DNA of 64,000 nt from Mucilaginibacter boryungensis (GCF_015221995.1 NZ_JADFFM010000002.1:372001-436000); one strand, 5' to 3'. Positions 1 through 9,711 are shown, numbered from the stretch's first letter. Program-made: numbers and translations. The notes: generated from the letters alone by a model not told the origin.

Positions 1-3000
1 TCAGGTACCCAAACTGATGTTAACGGCAAGTTTTCACTCACTGCAAATCCGGGGACAACGCTGGTATTCAGCATGGTTGGCTACAGCCCCAGCCAGGTAG
101 TTGTAGGCAATCAAAAAACACTTTCGGTAAGCCTTACACCCTCTAACTCATCATTAAACGAGGTGGTAGTAGTGGGTTACGGTACACAAAAGAAAGCCTC
201 TTTAACAAGTGCTACATCTTCGGTAACTGCCAGTGAAATTGTGACTACCAAAAACGAAAACTTGTTAAACACCCTTTCGGGTAAGCTTCCCGGTTTCCGT
301 AACGTACAAAACACAGCCGAACCTGGCTCATTTGCCAATAACTACGATATACGTGGTATGGGCGGTGCACTCATCGTAATAGACGGTGTCCCACGCCCTG
401 ATCTTGCCCGTCTTGACCCCAACGACATTGAAAGCGTTTCTATCCTGAAGGATGCTTCGGCAGCTATTTATGGTGTACGCGGGGCCAACGGTGTCATCCT
501 GGTTACCACTAAAAAAGGTAAAAAGGGCGAGCTTGCACTTAATTACGTAGGTAACTATGGGCTGCAAGCCCCCTTAAGGTTATCAAGAGGTGTTGGTTCG
601 GCAGATTACCTGACATTGGTTAACGAAAAAGCAGTTCACAATACCGGTGTGGGCTTTAAGGGCAACCCAACCTATACCGCTGCACAAATGGCTACCCTTA
701 GCCAGATAAATACAGATTGGTATGATGTTACTACGAAAAAACACGCGGGGCAGCAACAGCATAATTTAAGCGCTACCGGCGGTACCGACAATAGTAATTA
801 TTATATAAGCATTGGTATGTTAGGCCAGGATGGTTTACTAAAAACTAACGACCTGGATTACACACGTTATAACCTGCGCTCGAATTTAAGTACCAGGGTT
901 TCAAAAAATCTTACCTTTGATTTGAACCTGTCTGGTTCTCAGGATAAGAAAAACCAACCGCTGCAGGCGCCTTACTGGATTTTCCGCAGCATGTGGTTCG
1001 AGCGGCCTATTTACCCGGTTTATGCTAATGATAACCCGGCTTATTACTATGCCTTACCCAACCCGCTGCACCCTTTAGCGCAGGCAGATGCAAGCACCAG
1101 CGGCTACCAAATTTTAGCCAGCAAATATTTCCAGTCATCTGCTGCCCTTACCTATAATGTTCCGTGGGTAAATGGGTTAAACCTTAAAGGGTTATATAGC
1201 TATGATTATACCCAAAACGATAACCAGCTTTATAACAAAGCCTATAACCTATATACTTATAATGCAGCTACAAACGCTTATGTAGTGGGTAGCGTTCAGC
1301 AATCGCCAAGTACTATCAGGAAAGAGAATTATCAGTATCCTGCCAGCCTGGCCCAGCTATCTTTAAATTACGACCATACTTTTAATAACACCCATCACAT
1401 TTCGGGATTGCTGGCCTATGAAGAGAACAACCGAAGCGGCGATAACTTTTATGCTCAAAGGGAATTATCTGTACCAATAGAGTATCTTTTTGCAGGCACC
1501 AGTACTAATGCCCAGGCCAGCAACAGTTCAAATCCAAGTGTTTTCTACAAGTACAAAAACACTTCTTACTTTGGCCGTTTAAATTACGATTACAAGTCTA
1601 AATATATTGCCCAGGTATCATTCAGGTACGATGGTTCCTCACGTTTCAACCTAAACAAGCAATGGGGTTTCTTCCCTGAAGCAGAGTTGGGCTGGCGGAT
1701 CTCTGAAGAAGGTTTCTTCAAAAACACTAAAGCGTTGTCATTTATTAACAACTTTAAAGTACGTGCAAGCTATGGTGCAACCGGCGACGACGGTGCATCA
1801 ACCTACCAGTACCTTGCAGGCTTCACCTACCCGGCCAGCGGTTCGGCAACCGGCCAGCCTCCCGGCTCCGTGTTCGATGGTGTATTTTACAATGCTGTAC
1901 AACCACGTGGTATACCTAACCCCAGCATTACCTGGTTTACCGCTAAAACGCTGGATGCTGGTGTAGATTTGGAGGCATGGAATGGTTTATTCGGCATTAC
2001 GTTCGATTGGTTCAGGCGCGATAGGGATGGCCTTTTGGCTAACCAGTTACTATCTTTGCCAGATGTGGTAGGCGCAGGTTTACCGCAACAAAACCTGAAC
2101 AGCGACCGTACTTTTGGTTTTGACTTCTCGGTATCGCACCGTAACCATATCGGCAAATTCAATTATGAAGTAGGCGGTACCTTTGGCTACACCCGTACCA
2201 TGAACCGTACATATACTGCTGCACGTGCAGGTAACTCATACCTTAACTGGATACAAAAAGGTAGTGTAGCCAACGTACTTACCGGTGCAAACCGATACAA
2301 TAACGCTTATTTTGGTTACGGATCGGCCGGTCAGTTTGAAAGCTATAAGGCCATTGAGAACAGCCCTATTTACGTAAGTAAAGGAACTGTTGTAGGAGAT
2401 TACCGCTACCAGGATTGGAACGGCGACGGCCAGGTAGGTGTTGATGACAGTCAGCCTATAGGTTTGTATGGTTTGCCTTTGGTTTCTTTTGGGTTCAACT
2501 TTTCAGCCGCATACAAAGGGGTCGATCTAAGCGCCCAGTTCCAGGGGGCAGCCATGGTTTATGCAACTTATATTGAACAATTGCACGAACCGCTTTGGGC
2601 CGATGGTAACGCGCTTACGCAGTTTTTAGACAGGTGGCACCCTACCGACCCTGCTGCTGACCCATATGACCCTAATACACAATGGACACCGGGCTACTAC
2701 GCTTACACAGGTACCTTAGCTTTCGTTAATACATCTGCTAACATGCATAACGCCTCGTATGTGCGGTTAAAAAGCCTTGAAATAGGTTATACTTTGCCCA
2801 ATAAGCTTATGTCGCGTGCAGGGATCAAAAGCATCCGCCTGTTTGCTAATGGTTATAACGTATTCACTATTACCGGTCTTAAATACATCGATCCGGAAAA
2901 ACCATCTGGCTCGTCAACATTCATAGCCGCTACTACACAGTACGATTATGCTTACCCGGTTGACAGGGTACTATCATTTGGTGTGAACCTGAAATTTTAA
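1..3000 (+). CDS. SusC/RagA-type TonB-dependent outer-membrane receptor, 5' partial (PUL A)
   Basis: The reading frame is open to the first base of the window, so the gene starts upstream; the ATG at 73 lies inside the protein. The first residues visible (GTQTDVNGKFSL, then FSMVGY) are the end of a carboxypeptidase-regulatory-like beta-sandwich. A plug domain follows, with the family motifs VVVGYGTQ, VIDGVPRPD and SILKDASAAIYGVRGANGVILVTT, and then a long 22-strand barrel that ends in an aromatic residue (LKF). SusC proteins form the TonB-driven pore that imports oligosaccharides under a SusD lid. The SusD gene follows after 10 bp, so the two are co-transcribed. The substrate cannot be read from the receptor; the GH38-like enzyme downstream hints at a mannose-type or related glycoside. 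Confidence 0.95.
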   Translation, partial: SGTQTDVNGKFSLTANPGTTLVFSMVGYSPSQVVVGNQKTLSVSLTPSNSSLNEVVVVGYGTQKKASLTSATSSVTASEIVTTKNENLLNTLSGKLPGFRNVQNTAEPGSFANNYDIRGMGGALIVIDGVPRPDLARLDPNDIESVSILKDASAAIYGVRGANGVILVTTKKGKKGELALNYVGNYGLQAPLRLSRGVGSADYLTLVNEKAVHNTGVGFKGNPTYTAAQMATLSQINTDWYDVTTKKHAGQQQHNLSATGGTDNSNYYISIGMLGQDGLLKTNDLDYTRYNLRSNLSTRVSKNLTFDLNLSGSQDKKNQPLQAPYWIFRSMWFERPIYPVYANDNPAYYYALPNPLHPLAQADASTSGYQILASKYFQSSAALTYNVPWVNGLNLKGLYSYDYTQNDNQLYNKAYNLYTYNAATNAYVVGSVQQSPSTIRKENYQYPASLAQLSLNYDHTFNNTHHISGLLAYEENNRSGDNFYAQRELSVPIEYLFAGTSTNAQASNSSNPSVFYKYKNTSYFGRLNYDYKSKYIAQVSFRYDGSSRFNLNKQWGFFPEAELGWRISEEGFFKNTKALSFINNFKVRASYGATGDDGASTYQYLAGFTYPASGSATGQPPGSVFDGVFYNAVQPRGIPNPSITWFTAKTLDAGVDLEAWNGLFGITFDWFRRDRDGLLANQLLSLPDVVGAGLPQQNLNSDRTFGFDFSVSHRNHIGKFNYEVGGTFGYTRTMNRTYTAARAGNSYLNWIQKGSVANVLTGANRYNNAYFGYGSAGQFESYKAIENSPIYVSKGTVVGDYRYQDWNGDGQVGVDDSQPIGLYGLPLVSFGFNFSAAYKGVDLSAQFQGAAMVYATYIEQLHEPLWADGNALTQFLDRWHPTDPAADPYDPNTQWTPGYYAYTGTLAFVNTSANMHNASYVRLKSLEIGYTLPNKLMSRAGIKSIRLFANGYNVFTITGLKYIDPEKPSGSSTFIAATTQYDYAYPVDRVLSFGVNLKF

Positions 3001-3010
3001 ATAAAGAAAG

Positions 3011-4939
3011 ATGAAAAGGAAAATATTTTTATTGATACTTGCTTTGGTAACCGTTGTTACCTCGTGTAAGAAAGACCTGGATATCCCGCCACCTAATATT
3101 TTACAGGACCCTGATGTATTTGGTAATACCGCGGGTGTAGAAGCATATATGGCGCGTATTTATAGCGAACTACCTATCGAGGATTTTAAATGGCTGCCAA
3201 ATGCCGGTTTCAAATCATTCTGGCGTTCCTCGCCGTTCACCATTACCGGCGAGGCCATTAGCCGCGACGCCACCCAACAGCAAACTGAAACCTTTAACTA
3301 TTGGGCAGATGCTTACTCGCTTATCCGTGAATGTAATTATTTTATGGAAACCCTGCCATCTTATGCAAGTAATTACAATACAACACAGGTAAACAGCTGG
3401 CTGGGCGAAGCTAAGTTTATCCGCGCCATGACCTACTTTGCATTGGTTAAACGGTATGGCGGTGTGCCATTGGTGGATAAAGTGCTTACCAAACCAGGGG
3501 AAACTATTGATGACATAGTAGCCGAGATTGACAAGTTTAAAATACCACGCTCATCCGAGCAGGCTATATGGGATTTTATAGCTTCCGATCTGGACGATGC
3601 CTTTACCAAGCTACCCGATATTTCAGGTACAAAGAAAGGCCGGGTAACCAAATGGGCTGCATTGGCATTCAAATCGCGTATAATGCTGTATGCCGGTTCT
3701 ATTGCTAAGTACAATACTATTAACCTTACCGTAGGTGGTGTACAACTTTGCGGCATTCCATCGGCAAAGGCTGTTGATTACTTCAAAGCTTCGTACGATG
3801 CCGCTGCCCAGGTAATTGGTAAATATTCATTGTATAAGCAAAGCTGGTCTGCAACCGATAAAGCTGCCCAGGCAAACAATTTTGCAGCCTTGTTTATTGA
3901 CCAGTCAAGCAGCGAAAATATTTTTGTACGTCAGTACCATTATCCCGAAGCGGCACACTGGTACGATGTAGAGATGATCCCCCGCCAGTTGTGGAATGGT
4001 GTAGAATCGCAGGAGACCTGCCCTACACTTGATTTTATTGAGATGTTTGAAGGGCTTCCAAAAAATGCCAATGGTACTTTCCAAACGCTTGATGGCGCTG
4101 GCCATTACATTATGTATAACAACCCCGGCGATCCGTTCGCCAATGCCGAACCACGTTTAAGGGGTACAGTATTATTCCCAGGCGATCTGTTCAAAAACCA
4201 GATCATTGATATCCGTCGTGGTATTTATACAGGCGCGTCAGCAGGCGGTATAAACAAACTGCTGCCTGCAGGTTCTAAAAGCCCCTATCCTACTACAAAT
4301 ATCGTACAAGCGCCGGATGCCAACCAGGCCGATTATACCCTGCCCGATGGTTCGAAAATGAAGCCAGGCGGCTTAAGTGGTTATTTCGTTGGTACTTCTT
4401 CCTCAGGTTCTATTTCCGGATTCAGTATCCGCAAGTGGCTGGATCCGAATAAGCCAACCACCGATTTAGCTACTAACCGCTCGGACCAGGCCTGGATTGA
4501 AATGCGCTATGCAGAGGTATTACTTAACCAGGCCGAAGCAGCTTACGAATTGTTTACTGCCGGCCAGGGTGCAGCTTACCAAACTACTGCCCTTACTAAT
4601 ATTAACCTGATTCGCGAACGTGCGGGCGCTACCCAGGCAACCCTGGCTGATATGACCAGTGTGGATATTATACGTAAGGAAAGAAGAAAAGAGCTGGCTT
4701 ACGAGAATAAAACCTGGTGGGATTTAAAAAGGTGGCGCATTATTGATAAAGAGCAAAACGCTACTGTTTGGCGTGTTCTGTGGGGATTTTACTCGTCGCA
4801 GGCTAAACAATATTTTTACGATGACCGTTTCGACGAACGCAATACTACCTACACTTTCGATCCGAAGTGGTATTATGAAGCTATTCCGACAGCTGTTATC
4901 TCTAAAAGCCCTAACGTAGTTCCAAACCTTAGTAATTAA
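3011..4939 (+). CDS. SusD/RagB family nutrient-binding outer-membrane lipoprotein (PUL A)
   Basis: This 642-residue protein begins with a lipoprotein signal peptide whose lipobox gives a Cys at about residue 19 (VVTSCKKD). Family marks include the N-terminal TPR-like helices with WLGEAKFIRAMTYFALVKRYGGVPLV, and the C-terminal block RYAEVLLNQAEAAYE followed by IRKERRKELAYENKTWWDLKRWR. SusD proteins sit on the cell surface and bind glycan for the partner SusC. It lies 10 bp after SusC and 12 bp before the DUF3823 gene, so it is the second gene of the operon. At 642 residues it is somewhat longer than the usual 500-600. The glycan specificity is not visible. Confidence 0.95.
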   Translation: MKRKIFLLILALVTVVTSCKKDLDIPPPNILQDPDVFGNTAGVEAYMARIYSELPIEDFKWLPNAGFKSFWRSSPFTITGEAISRDATQQQTETFNYWADAYSLIRECNYFMETLPSYASNYNTTQVNSWLGEAKFIRAMTYFALVKRYGGVPLVDKVLTKPGETIDDIVAEIDKFKIPRSSEQAIWDFIASDLDDAFTKLPDISGTKKGRVTKWAALAFKSRIMLYAGSIAKYNTINLTVGGVQLCGIPSAKAVDYFKASYDAAAQVIGKYSLYKQSWSATDKAAQANNFAALFIDQSSSENIFVRQYHYPEAAHWYDVEMIPRQLWNGVESQETCPTLDFIEMFEGLPKNANGTFQTLDGAGHYIMYNNPGDPFANAEPRLRGTVLFPGDLFKNQIIDIRRGIYTGASAGGINKLLPAGSKSPYPTTNIVQAPDANQADYTLPDGSKMKPGGLSGYFVGTSSSGSISGFSIRKWLDPNKPTTDLATNRSDQAWIEMRYAEVLLNQAEAAYELFTAGQGAAYQTTALTNINLIRERAGATQATLADMTSVDIIRKERRKELAYENKTWWDLKRWRIIDKEQNATVWRVLWGFYSSQAKQYFYDDRFDERNTTYTFDPKWYYEAIPTAVISKSPNVVPNLSN

Positions 4940-4951
4940 GATAAACTGAAC

Positions 4952-5731
4952 ATGAAAAATATATTTTATAGCATAGCATTGGGCGCGGCCATTCTGTCGG
5001 CCAGCTCATGCAAAAAATTCGATAACTATGATGGGCCCGACCAAACGCTGCAGGGTACTATTATTGACGTTAATACGAACAAGCCTATGCAAAGCGATCT
5101 ATCGGGCGATGCGGGAGGTAGCGCGGGTACACGTATTAAATTACTGGAAACCAGTTGGAGTTCAAACCCTACCCCGCTTTATCTGGCTACCAAAATTGAT
5201 GGCACTTACATTAACACCAAAGTGTTTGCGGCAACTTACAACATCTCTGCCGAGGGTGCTTTTGTACCCCTGGTACAACCGGCCGCTACCCCACCGGTTG
5301 ACCAAAGCCAGAATGTTGAAGTTAAAGGGGGCACAACAACAGTTAATTTTACAGTAGAGCCTTTACTGGAAGTTGAATGGGTTGGTACGCCTGTATTAAA
5401 CGCTAATGGCAGTATTACCGCCCAGGCTAAAATTACCCGCGGTACCACTAAAACAGCATTTCAGGGTAACCTTACCGATGTGTGGTTGTATACATCGCCA
5501 TACCCCTACATTGGCAGCAATACCAATAGCTACGATACCCGTTATGCAACACACTTAACTTATTCGGGTACAACAGGTACTGCTTTACTTGGCACTACAA
5601 TTACCATTACCACTTCTTTGTCTTCGGGCGCATTACCTAAAAAAGACTGGTACATCCGCCTTGCGGCACGCACCGACTATGGCTCGAAGTTGTACAACTT
5701 CAGCGACATCAAGCTGGTGGTAGTACAATAA
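4952..5731 (+). CDS. DUF3823-type SusE-position surface lipoprotein (PUL A)
   Basis: A 259-residue lipoprotein with signal peptide and lipobox Cys at about residue 20 (SASSCKKF). The stretch YDGPDQTLQGTIID, followed by GTRIKLLE and the YLATKIDGTY region, matches the DUF3823 family, whose members are usually the third gene after SusC and SusD. The protein appears to hold two beta-sandwich domains: a carboxypeptidase-regulatory-like half and an Ig-like C-terminal half. It is thought to be an accessory surface glycan-binding protein, comparable in position to SusE/SusF. It is the last gene before a strong terminator, so SusC, SusD and this gene form one unit separate from the GH38-like gene. Confidence 0.8.
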   Translation: MKNIFYSIALGAAILSASSCKKFDNYDGPDQTLQGTIIDVNTNKPMQSDLSGDAGGSAGTRIKLLETSWSSNPTPLYLATKIDGTYINTKVFAATYNISAEGAFVPLVQPAATPPVDQSQNVEVKGGTTTVNFTVEPLLEVEWVGTPVLNANGSITAQAKITRGTTKTAFQGNLTDVWLYTSPYPYIGSNTNSYDTRYATHLTYSGTTGTALLGTTITITTSLSSGALPKKDWYIRLAARTDYGSKLYNFSDIKLVVVQ

Positions 5732-5742
5732 TAAATTTTGTG

Positions 5743-5771
5743 AAAAAGGGGGGCATTTAGCCCCCTTTTTC
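5743..5771 (+). terminator. Rho-independent terminator after SusCD-DUF3823
   Basis: A run of A and G (5743-5753) pairs with C and T (5761-5770) around a short loop, giving a stem of about ten pairs followed by the T-run. It lies 12 bp after the DUF3823 stop and separates that operon from the next gene. Confidence 0.85.
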
Positions 5772-5844
5772 ATTTTGCTAAGTGCTGATTTGCAACCCTT
5801 GCTATCAGTGTAAATATCCCTTCCCCTATTCTACCCCTGAAAAT

Positions 5845-8778
5845 ATGATGATCATAAAATCCGCTTGTATTAGCCATAACTATAAAATTTCCAATGCCCT
5901 TATTGGATTCTTCCTGCTTATTTTAAGTTTGAACCTGGTTTGCATAAACGGATGTGCCCAGGCAAATCCATCGCTCACATTCAATGCCGTTGTGCAGCCT
6001 TATTATAAATACCGTAAAGATGGTAAGCCTGGTCGTGCCGTATACCTGGCGTTTAAAGGTGACAGGCTTAACGAAGCCGCTTCCATAAAAGTGGAATGTA
6101 ACGGGACCACTGAAGAAACCGATATCCCTAAAAACGAAAAAGGCCTGGAAGGCACCACGATAATGCTTCCTGCCGGTGCTGGTTTAGATAAATTATGCCA
6201 GGCACGCGTTACTATTACCACTGCTAAAAATGTGATGTACCAATCGGTGTTTGTACCGGTATTAAAGCAATGGACGGTTTACATTTATCCCCATTCGCAT
6301 GTGGATATTGGCTATACCAACACGCAGGAATTTGTGCGCAAGCTGCACATGCGCAATATTGATGTGGCGATTGATATTGCTAAAAAAACGCAGAACTACC
6401 CCGAAGGGTCGCGGTTTGTTTGGAACCCCGAAGCTAATTGGGTAACCGAAAATTACCTGAAAGAAGCATCGCCCGAAAAAAGGAAAATTTTTATTGATGC
6501 CGTAAAAAAAGGTTGGATAAGTTTGGATGGCGATTATGCCAACGTAAATACCAGCGCCTGTACCGACGAGGAATTGCTGAGGCTGTTTCACAATGGTCAT
6601 GAAATTTCGGCTGTTACCGGTGTGCCTATTAAAACCATGGTGCAAATGGATGTGGCCGGCGCATCATGGGGGACAGTGCAAGCTGCTTATCAAAACGGTA
6701 TCCGCGGCTTTTTTATATATCCTAATATTGGTACCATAAGAGACCCTTGGGAACACCGCCCGTTCTATTGGGTTGCCCCCGATGGAAAATCAAAGATCTT
6801 TTTTTTACAGGCCCTGCCTTATGGCTTTGGCTATACTATAAAAGGCTCGAAAATTGGTCTGCACAAAAGCCAGGGTAACGACCCATCGCTGGATCGTATC
6901 GTTACCGGCAAGCCCGATGAAAATTTTGTAGGTGACCTGGTGTTCGATGAAATAGCGAAGCTGGAAGCCAAACGTTCGCCTTATAACATACTGGTAATAC
7001 CATGGGCTTTAGCCGATAATGCCCTGATAGATGCCGACCTACCCGATGCTGTGCGCAATTGGAACGAAAAATATGCTTATCCTAAACTAATTATATCCGG
7101 CTCGCAGCGTATTTTGGATGATTATGAAAAACGTTATGGCGATATCATCCCCCAGGTGAAAGGCGATTACAGCGAGTACTGGACAGATGGGCTGGGGTCG
7201 GATGCTAAACGCGTAGGTGAATACCGTCGCGCTACCGAAAACATTGTGCAAGCCGAAACCGCCTGGAGCATGCTGAATTACACTAAACCAGCGCCACGTA
7301 AACTAATTGACAGCGCCTGGCAAAACTGCTTGCTGGGTGCCGAGCATACCTGGGGCTACCAAGACCCTAAAGCGCCGCTGGCCAAGCAAATAGAACAAAC
7401 CAAAGCATCGTTTTTTGAAAATTCGTTGAAAAACAGTCAGGAATTGCTCAATCTGACATTCAACACTATCAAGAGTGCAGCAAGCAATAAAATAGCGGTG
7501 TTCAATACCCTATCGTGGGCCAGGGATGGTTTGGTTACCTTAAGTAAAGAGCAATCAAAAGCCGGTGACCGTGTGCTGGATGAACAAGGGCTTGAAATGC
7601 CATCGCAACGCTTATCATCAGGCGAGCTGGTTTTTATGGCTAAGCAAATACCGGCGCTTGGCGCTGCAACCTATACAGTTACAACAGGCGAAAGTAAATT
7701 GAAAAATGGTTGCAGTATCAGCAATAATACATTAACAAACGGCCTGCTCACCCTGCATATCGACCCCGAAAACGGCGATATCAACAGCCTTAAGGAGGTT
7801 AAAACCGGGCAGGAATATGTAGACAAAAAATCAAAATACGGGTTAAACAGCTACCGCTACCTGCTGGAAACGGATACGGCCAACATAGGTTCGAAACCTT
7901 ATAACATTAAGTTAAAAATAAAAGATAACGGCCCGCTGGTAGCCTCGGTAGTTGTATCATCAAGCGCCGAAGGCTGTAACTGGCTTACGCGTGAAGTAAA
8001 GGTAGTAAACGGACAGCCCTGGGTTGATATAACCAATATACTGGACAAGATAAGCACCCCCACTAAAGAGGGCATTCATTTTGGTTTTGCCTTTAACGTG
8101 CCCGATGGTAACACCAGGCTGGATATCCCCTGGGGGACAATGATCCCTGAATATGACCAGATAACCGGCAGCAATAAAAGCTGGTTAACCTTTCAGCACT
8201 GGGTTGATATTTCAAATAACGAAACCGGTATTACCTGGACATGTATAGAAGCCCCTTTAATTGAAATGGGCGAAATGACGGCCAATGTGCTGGGCGGTGC
8301 GCATGGCCGTAAAAACTGGTATAAAACCCTGCCAAAAACACAAACCATGTTCTCGTGGGCGTTGAATAACCACTGGGGTACCAATTTTCCTTTAGAACAA
8401 GGCGGTGTGATGAATTTCCACTATGCCTTGCTGCCTCATCAGATTTACGATGCCGTAGCCACCAATCGTTTTGGACTGGAGCAAAACAGGCCTTTAATCG
8501 CTATTCCGGTGGATAAGGCTCCGGCTGTAAAAAACTGGATTAAAATTGGTAACCCTAATGTGCTGATATCAACCTTAAAACAGAGCGACAATGGTAAAGG
8601 GATGATATTAAGGGTAAGGTCGGTTTCGGACAAGCCTGAAAAGGTGCTATTAAGCTGGCCCGGCGGCAAACCCCGCAAGCTCTACACTTGCCTTGCCGAT
8701 GAAAAGCCCGAAAAACCGATAACTACAGATCAAACCATTCTGCCATTGGGCACCATTAGTTATTATTTTGAAATGTAA
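5845..8778 (+). CDS. GH38-like secreted glycoside hydrolase (alpha-mannosidase fold)
   Basis: A 977-residue exported protein. I chose the ATG at 5845 because the frame further upstream opens only with a GTG next to the terminator, and this start gives a signal peptide (hydrophobic LIGFFLLILSLNLV, then Cys and AQA). The N-terminal domain has the GH38 zinc motif HSHVDIGYT (His-x-Asp) and a candidate nucleophile Asp in MVQMDVAGASWG. LGAEHTWGYQDP probably supplies another metal ligand. The C-terminal half is a large beta domain of the GH38 C-terminal type. GH38 enzymes are zinc-dependent alpha-mannosidases, but these motifs differ from the textbook HxDPGW and HHD forms, so the substrate may not be mannose. 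Its own transcript probably starts after the terminator. Confidence 0.75.
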   Translation: MMIIKSACISHNYKISNALIGFFLLILSLNLVCINGCAQANPSLTFNAVVQPYYKYRKDGKPGRAVYLAFKGDRLNEAASIKVECNGTTEETDIPKNEKGLEGTTIMLPAGAGLDKLCQARVTITTAKNVMYQSVFVPVLKQWTVYIYPHSHVDIGYTNTQEFVRKLHMRNIDVAIDIAKKTQNYPEGSRFVWNPEANWVTENYLKEASPEKRKIFIDAVKKGWISLDGDYANVNTSACTDEELLRLFHNGHEISAVTGVPIKTMVQMDVAGASWGTVQAAYQNGIRGFFIYPNIGTIRDPWEHRPFYWVAPDGKSKIFFLQALPYGFGYTIKGSKIGLHKSQGNDPSLDRIVTGKPDENFVGDLVFDEIAKLEAKRSPYNILVIPWALADNALIDADLPDAVRNWNEKYAYPKLIISGSQRILDDYEKRYGDIIPQVKGDYSEYWTDGLGSDAKRVGEYRRATENIVQAETAWSMLNYTKPAPRKLIDSAWQNCLLGAEHTWGYQDPKAPLAKQIEQTKASFFENSLKNSQELLNLTFNTIKSAASNKIAVFNTLSWARDGLVTLSKEQSKAGDRVLDEQGLEMPSQRLSSGELVFMAKQIPALGAATYTVTTGESKLKNGCSISNNTLTNGLLTLHIDPENGDINSLKEVKTGQEYVDKKSKYGLNSYRYLLETDTANIGSKPYNIKLKIKDNGPLVASVVVSSSAEGCNWLTREVKVVNGQPWVDITNILDKISTPTKEGIHFGFAFNVPDGNTRLDIPWGTMIPEYDQITGSNKSWLTFQHWVDISNNETGITWTCIEAPLIEMGEMTANVLGGAHGRKNWYKTLPKTQTMFSWALNNHWGTNFPLEQGGVMNFHYALLPHQIYDAVATNRFGLEQNRPLIAIPVDKAPAVKNWIKIGNPNVLISTLKQSDNGKGMILRVRSVSDKPEKVLLSWPGGKPRKLYTCLADEKPEKPITTDQTILPLGTISYYFEM

Positions 8779-8792
8779 ATTAAGATCACATA

Positions 8793-8824
8793 AAAGGCTG
8801 CCCCAAAAGGGCAGCCTTTGTTTT
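8793..8824. terminator. Bidirectional terminator between convergent genes
   Basis: An 11-bp perfect stem (8793-8803 with 8809-8819) and a short loop, with A before and T after. It sits between the GH38-like gene and the convergent SRPBCC gene and can serve both. Confidence 0.85.
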
Positions 8825-8842
8825 ATCATGTGCATCGGTTTA

Positions 8843-9331
8843 TTAAGCTTCCAGTAACTCGTCCAAATTGCCAAGGGCCATGGTAAAGCCGCCTTCGAAG
8901 CCCATTTGGACCAAAGTTTGCATATCGGTTTCCGAATCAAACTCAAGGGTCACATCAACTTTCGATCCTGTTTCTGTAGCGCTGAATGCAATATCCCAAT
9001 AACTGGTTGGCATAGTGTTGGTCAGGTTACCATCCTCGTCGCAAAAGGCGTGGGCGGTTGTAAAGCTTTTTTGTGGGTCTACAGTTTTAAAATCAACCCG
9101 CGACCAATGTTTTTCTCCCTGTGGGCCGGCCATGCAATAAAGCCAGGTACCGCCCTCTTTAAAGTCCATTAGCTTGGTTTGTGCCTGCCATGGCCTGGGT
9201 GCCCACCATTTATCCAACAATTCGCTTTCAGTCCATGCTTTCCATACTTTGTTTAATGGCGCATTAAAATGACGCACTACATGTAGTTTCCTGTTTGCCA
9301 GGTCCTTGGTAATTTCAGTGTTGTTTTTCAT
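8843..9331 (-). CDS. SRPBCC (AHSA1-like) domain protein
   Basis: A 162-residue cytoplasmic protein of the START/Bet v1-like SRPBCC superfamily. Typical features are VVRHFNAPLNKVWKAWTESELLDKWWAP near the N-terminus, the central GEKHWSRVDFKTVDPQKSF, and a C-terminal helix with LVQMGFEGGFTMALGNLDELL. Such proteins have a deep hydrophobic ligand cavity; the true ligand is unknown. The start is 9 bp after the stop of the ArsR gene on the same strand. This ArsR-SRPBCC pair is a common arrangement in which the regulator controls both genes. Confidence 0.85.
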   Translation of the reverse strand: MKNNTEITKDLANRKLHVVRHFNAPLNKVWKAWTESELLDKWWAPRPWQAQTKLMDFKEGGTWLYCMAGPQGEKHWSRVDFKTVDPQKSFTTAHAFCDEDGNLTNTMPTSYWDIAFSATETGSKVDVTLEFDSETDMQTLVQMGFEGGFTMALGNLDELLEA

Positions 9332-9340
9332 AATTGCAGT

Positions 9341-9646
9341 TTATAAATCGTTTAATAAATTATCTAACTGGTTAAACCGGTCGTCCCACAACTGGCGGAA
9401 CTTTTCAAGCCATAAGTCTATTGTTTTCATCTTTTCAGGATCAAGCTGATAGTAAATTTCCCTGCCCCTTTGCTGCTGGTTTACCACTTCGCATTCGGTT
9501 AGTATTTTAATATGTTTTGATACCGCCTGCCGGGTGCTGTCAAAATGTTCGGCCAGGGCGTTTGGTGTCATAGCCTGCACTGCCAGCAGTACTAAAATTG
9601 CCCGGCGTGTGGGGTCGGCAATGGCCTGAAAAATATCTCTTCTCAT
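9341..9646 (-). CDS. ArsR-family winged-helix transcriptional regulator
   Basis: About 101 residues when started at the ATG at 9646 ([15 protein letters not shown]). A longer frame reaches 9694 but would start inside the promoter. The winged helix shows [19 protein letters not shown], the recognition helix [13 protein letters not shown], and the wing [14 protein letters not shown]. No cysteine metal-site motif (CxC) is seen, so it probably belongs to the metal-independent branch usually paired with SRPBCC genes. A Bacteroidota-type promoter covered by a two-fold symmetric repeat lies directly upstream, which suggests autorepression. Confidence 0.9.
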   Translation of the reverse strand: MRRDIFQAIADPTRRAILVLLAVQAMTPNALAEHFDSTRQAVSKHIKILTECEVVNQQQRGREIYYQLDPEKMKTIDLWLEKFRQLWDDRFNQLDNLLNDL

Positions 9647-9664
9647 AATTTCTTCTATATATTT

Positions 9665-9706
9665 GCAACCGTTTGATTGCAAATATAAATGCAATTGTTT
9701 GGTTGC
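9665..9706. promoter_or_regulatory. Likely ArsR operator: two GCAAyyGTTTGrTTGC repeats
   Basis: Two near-identical 16-mers, GCAACCGTTTGATTGC (9665-9680) and GCAATTGTTTGGTTGC (9691-9706), lie 26 bp apart. The outer arms (GCAACC/GGTTGC) and inner arms (ATTGCA/TGCAAT) share one symmetry centre at 9685.5. The repeat overlaps the -33 to -7 region of the promoter, as expected for a repressor site. Confidence 0.6.
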
Positions 9707-9711
9707 GCAAA
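9680..9711 (-). promoter_or_regulatory. Promoter of the ArsR-SRPBCC operon (TTTG-N20-TATATTTG)
   Basis: On the minus strand a -33 TTTG (9708-9711) is followed after exactly 20 bases by TATATTTG (9680-9687). This fits the Bacteroidota sigma-ABfr promoter consensus, about 35 bp before the chosen ATG. Confidence 0.7.

Noticed and set aside
5782-5844. Longer N-terminus for the GH38-like protein (GTG start)
   Set aside because: The start lies 12 bp after the terminator and the added residues have no signal character, while the ATG at 5845 gives a signal peptide.
8180-8192. GGTTAACC inside the GH38-like gene as another GntR operator
   Set aside because: It lies within coding sequence, lacks the TT/AA flanks and has no second copy; chance is likely.
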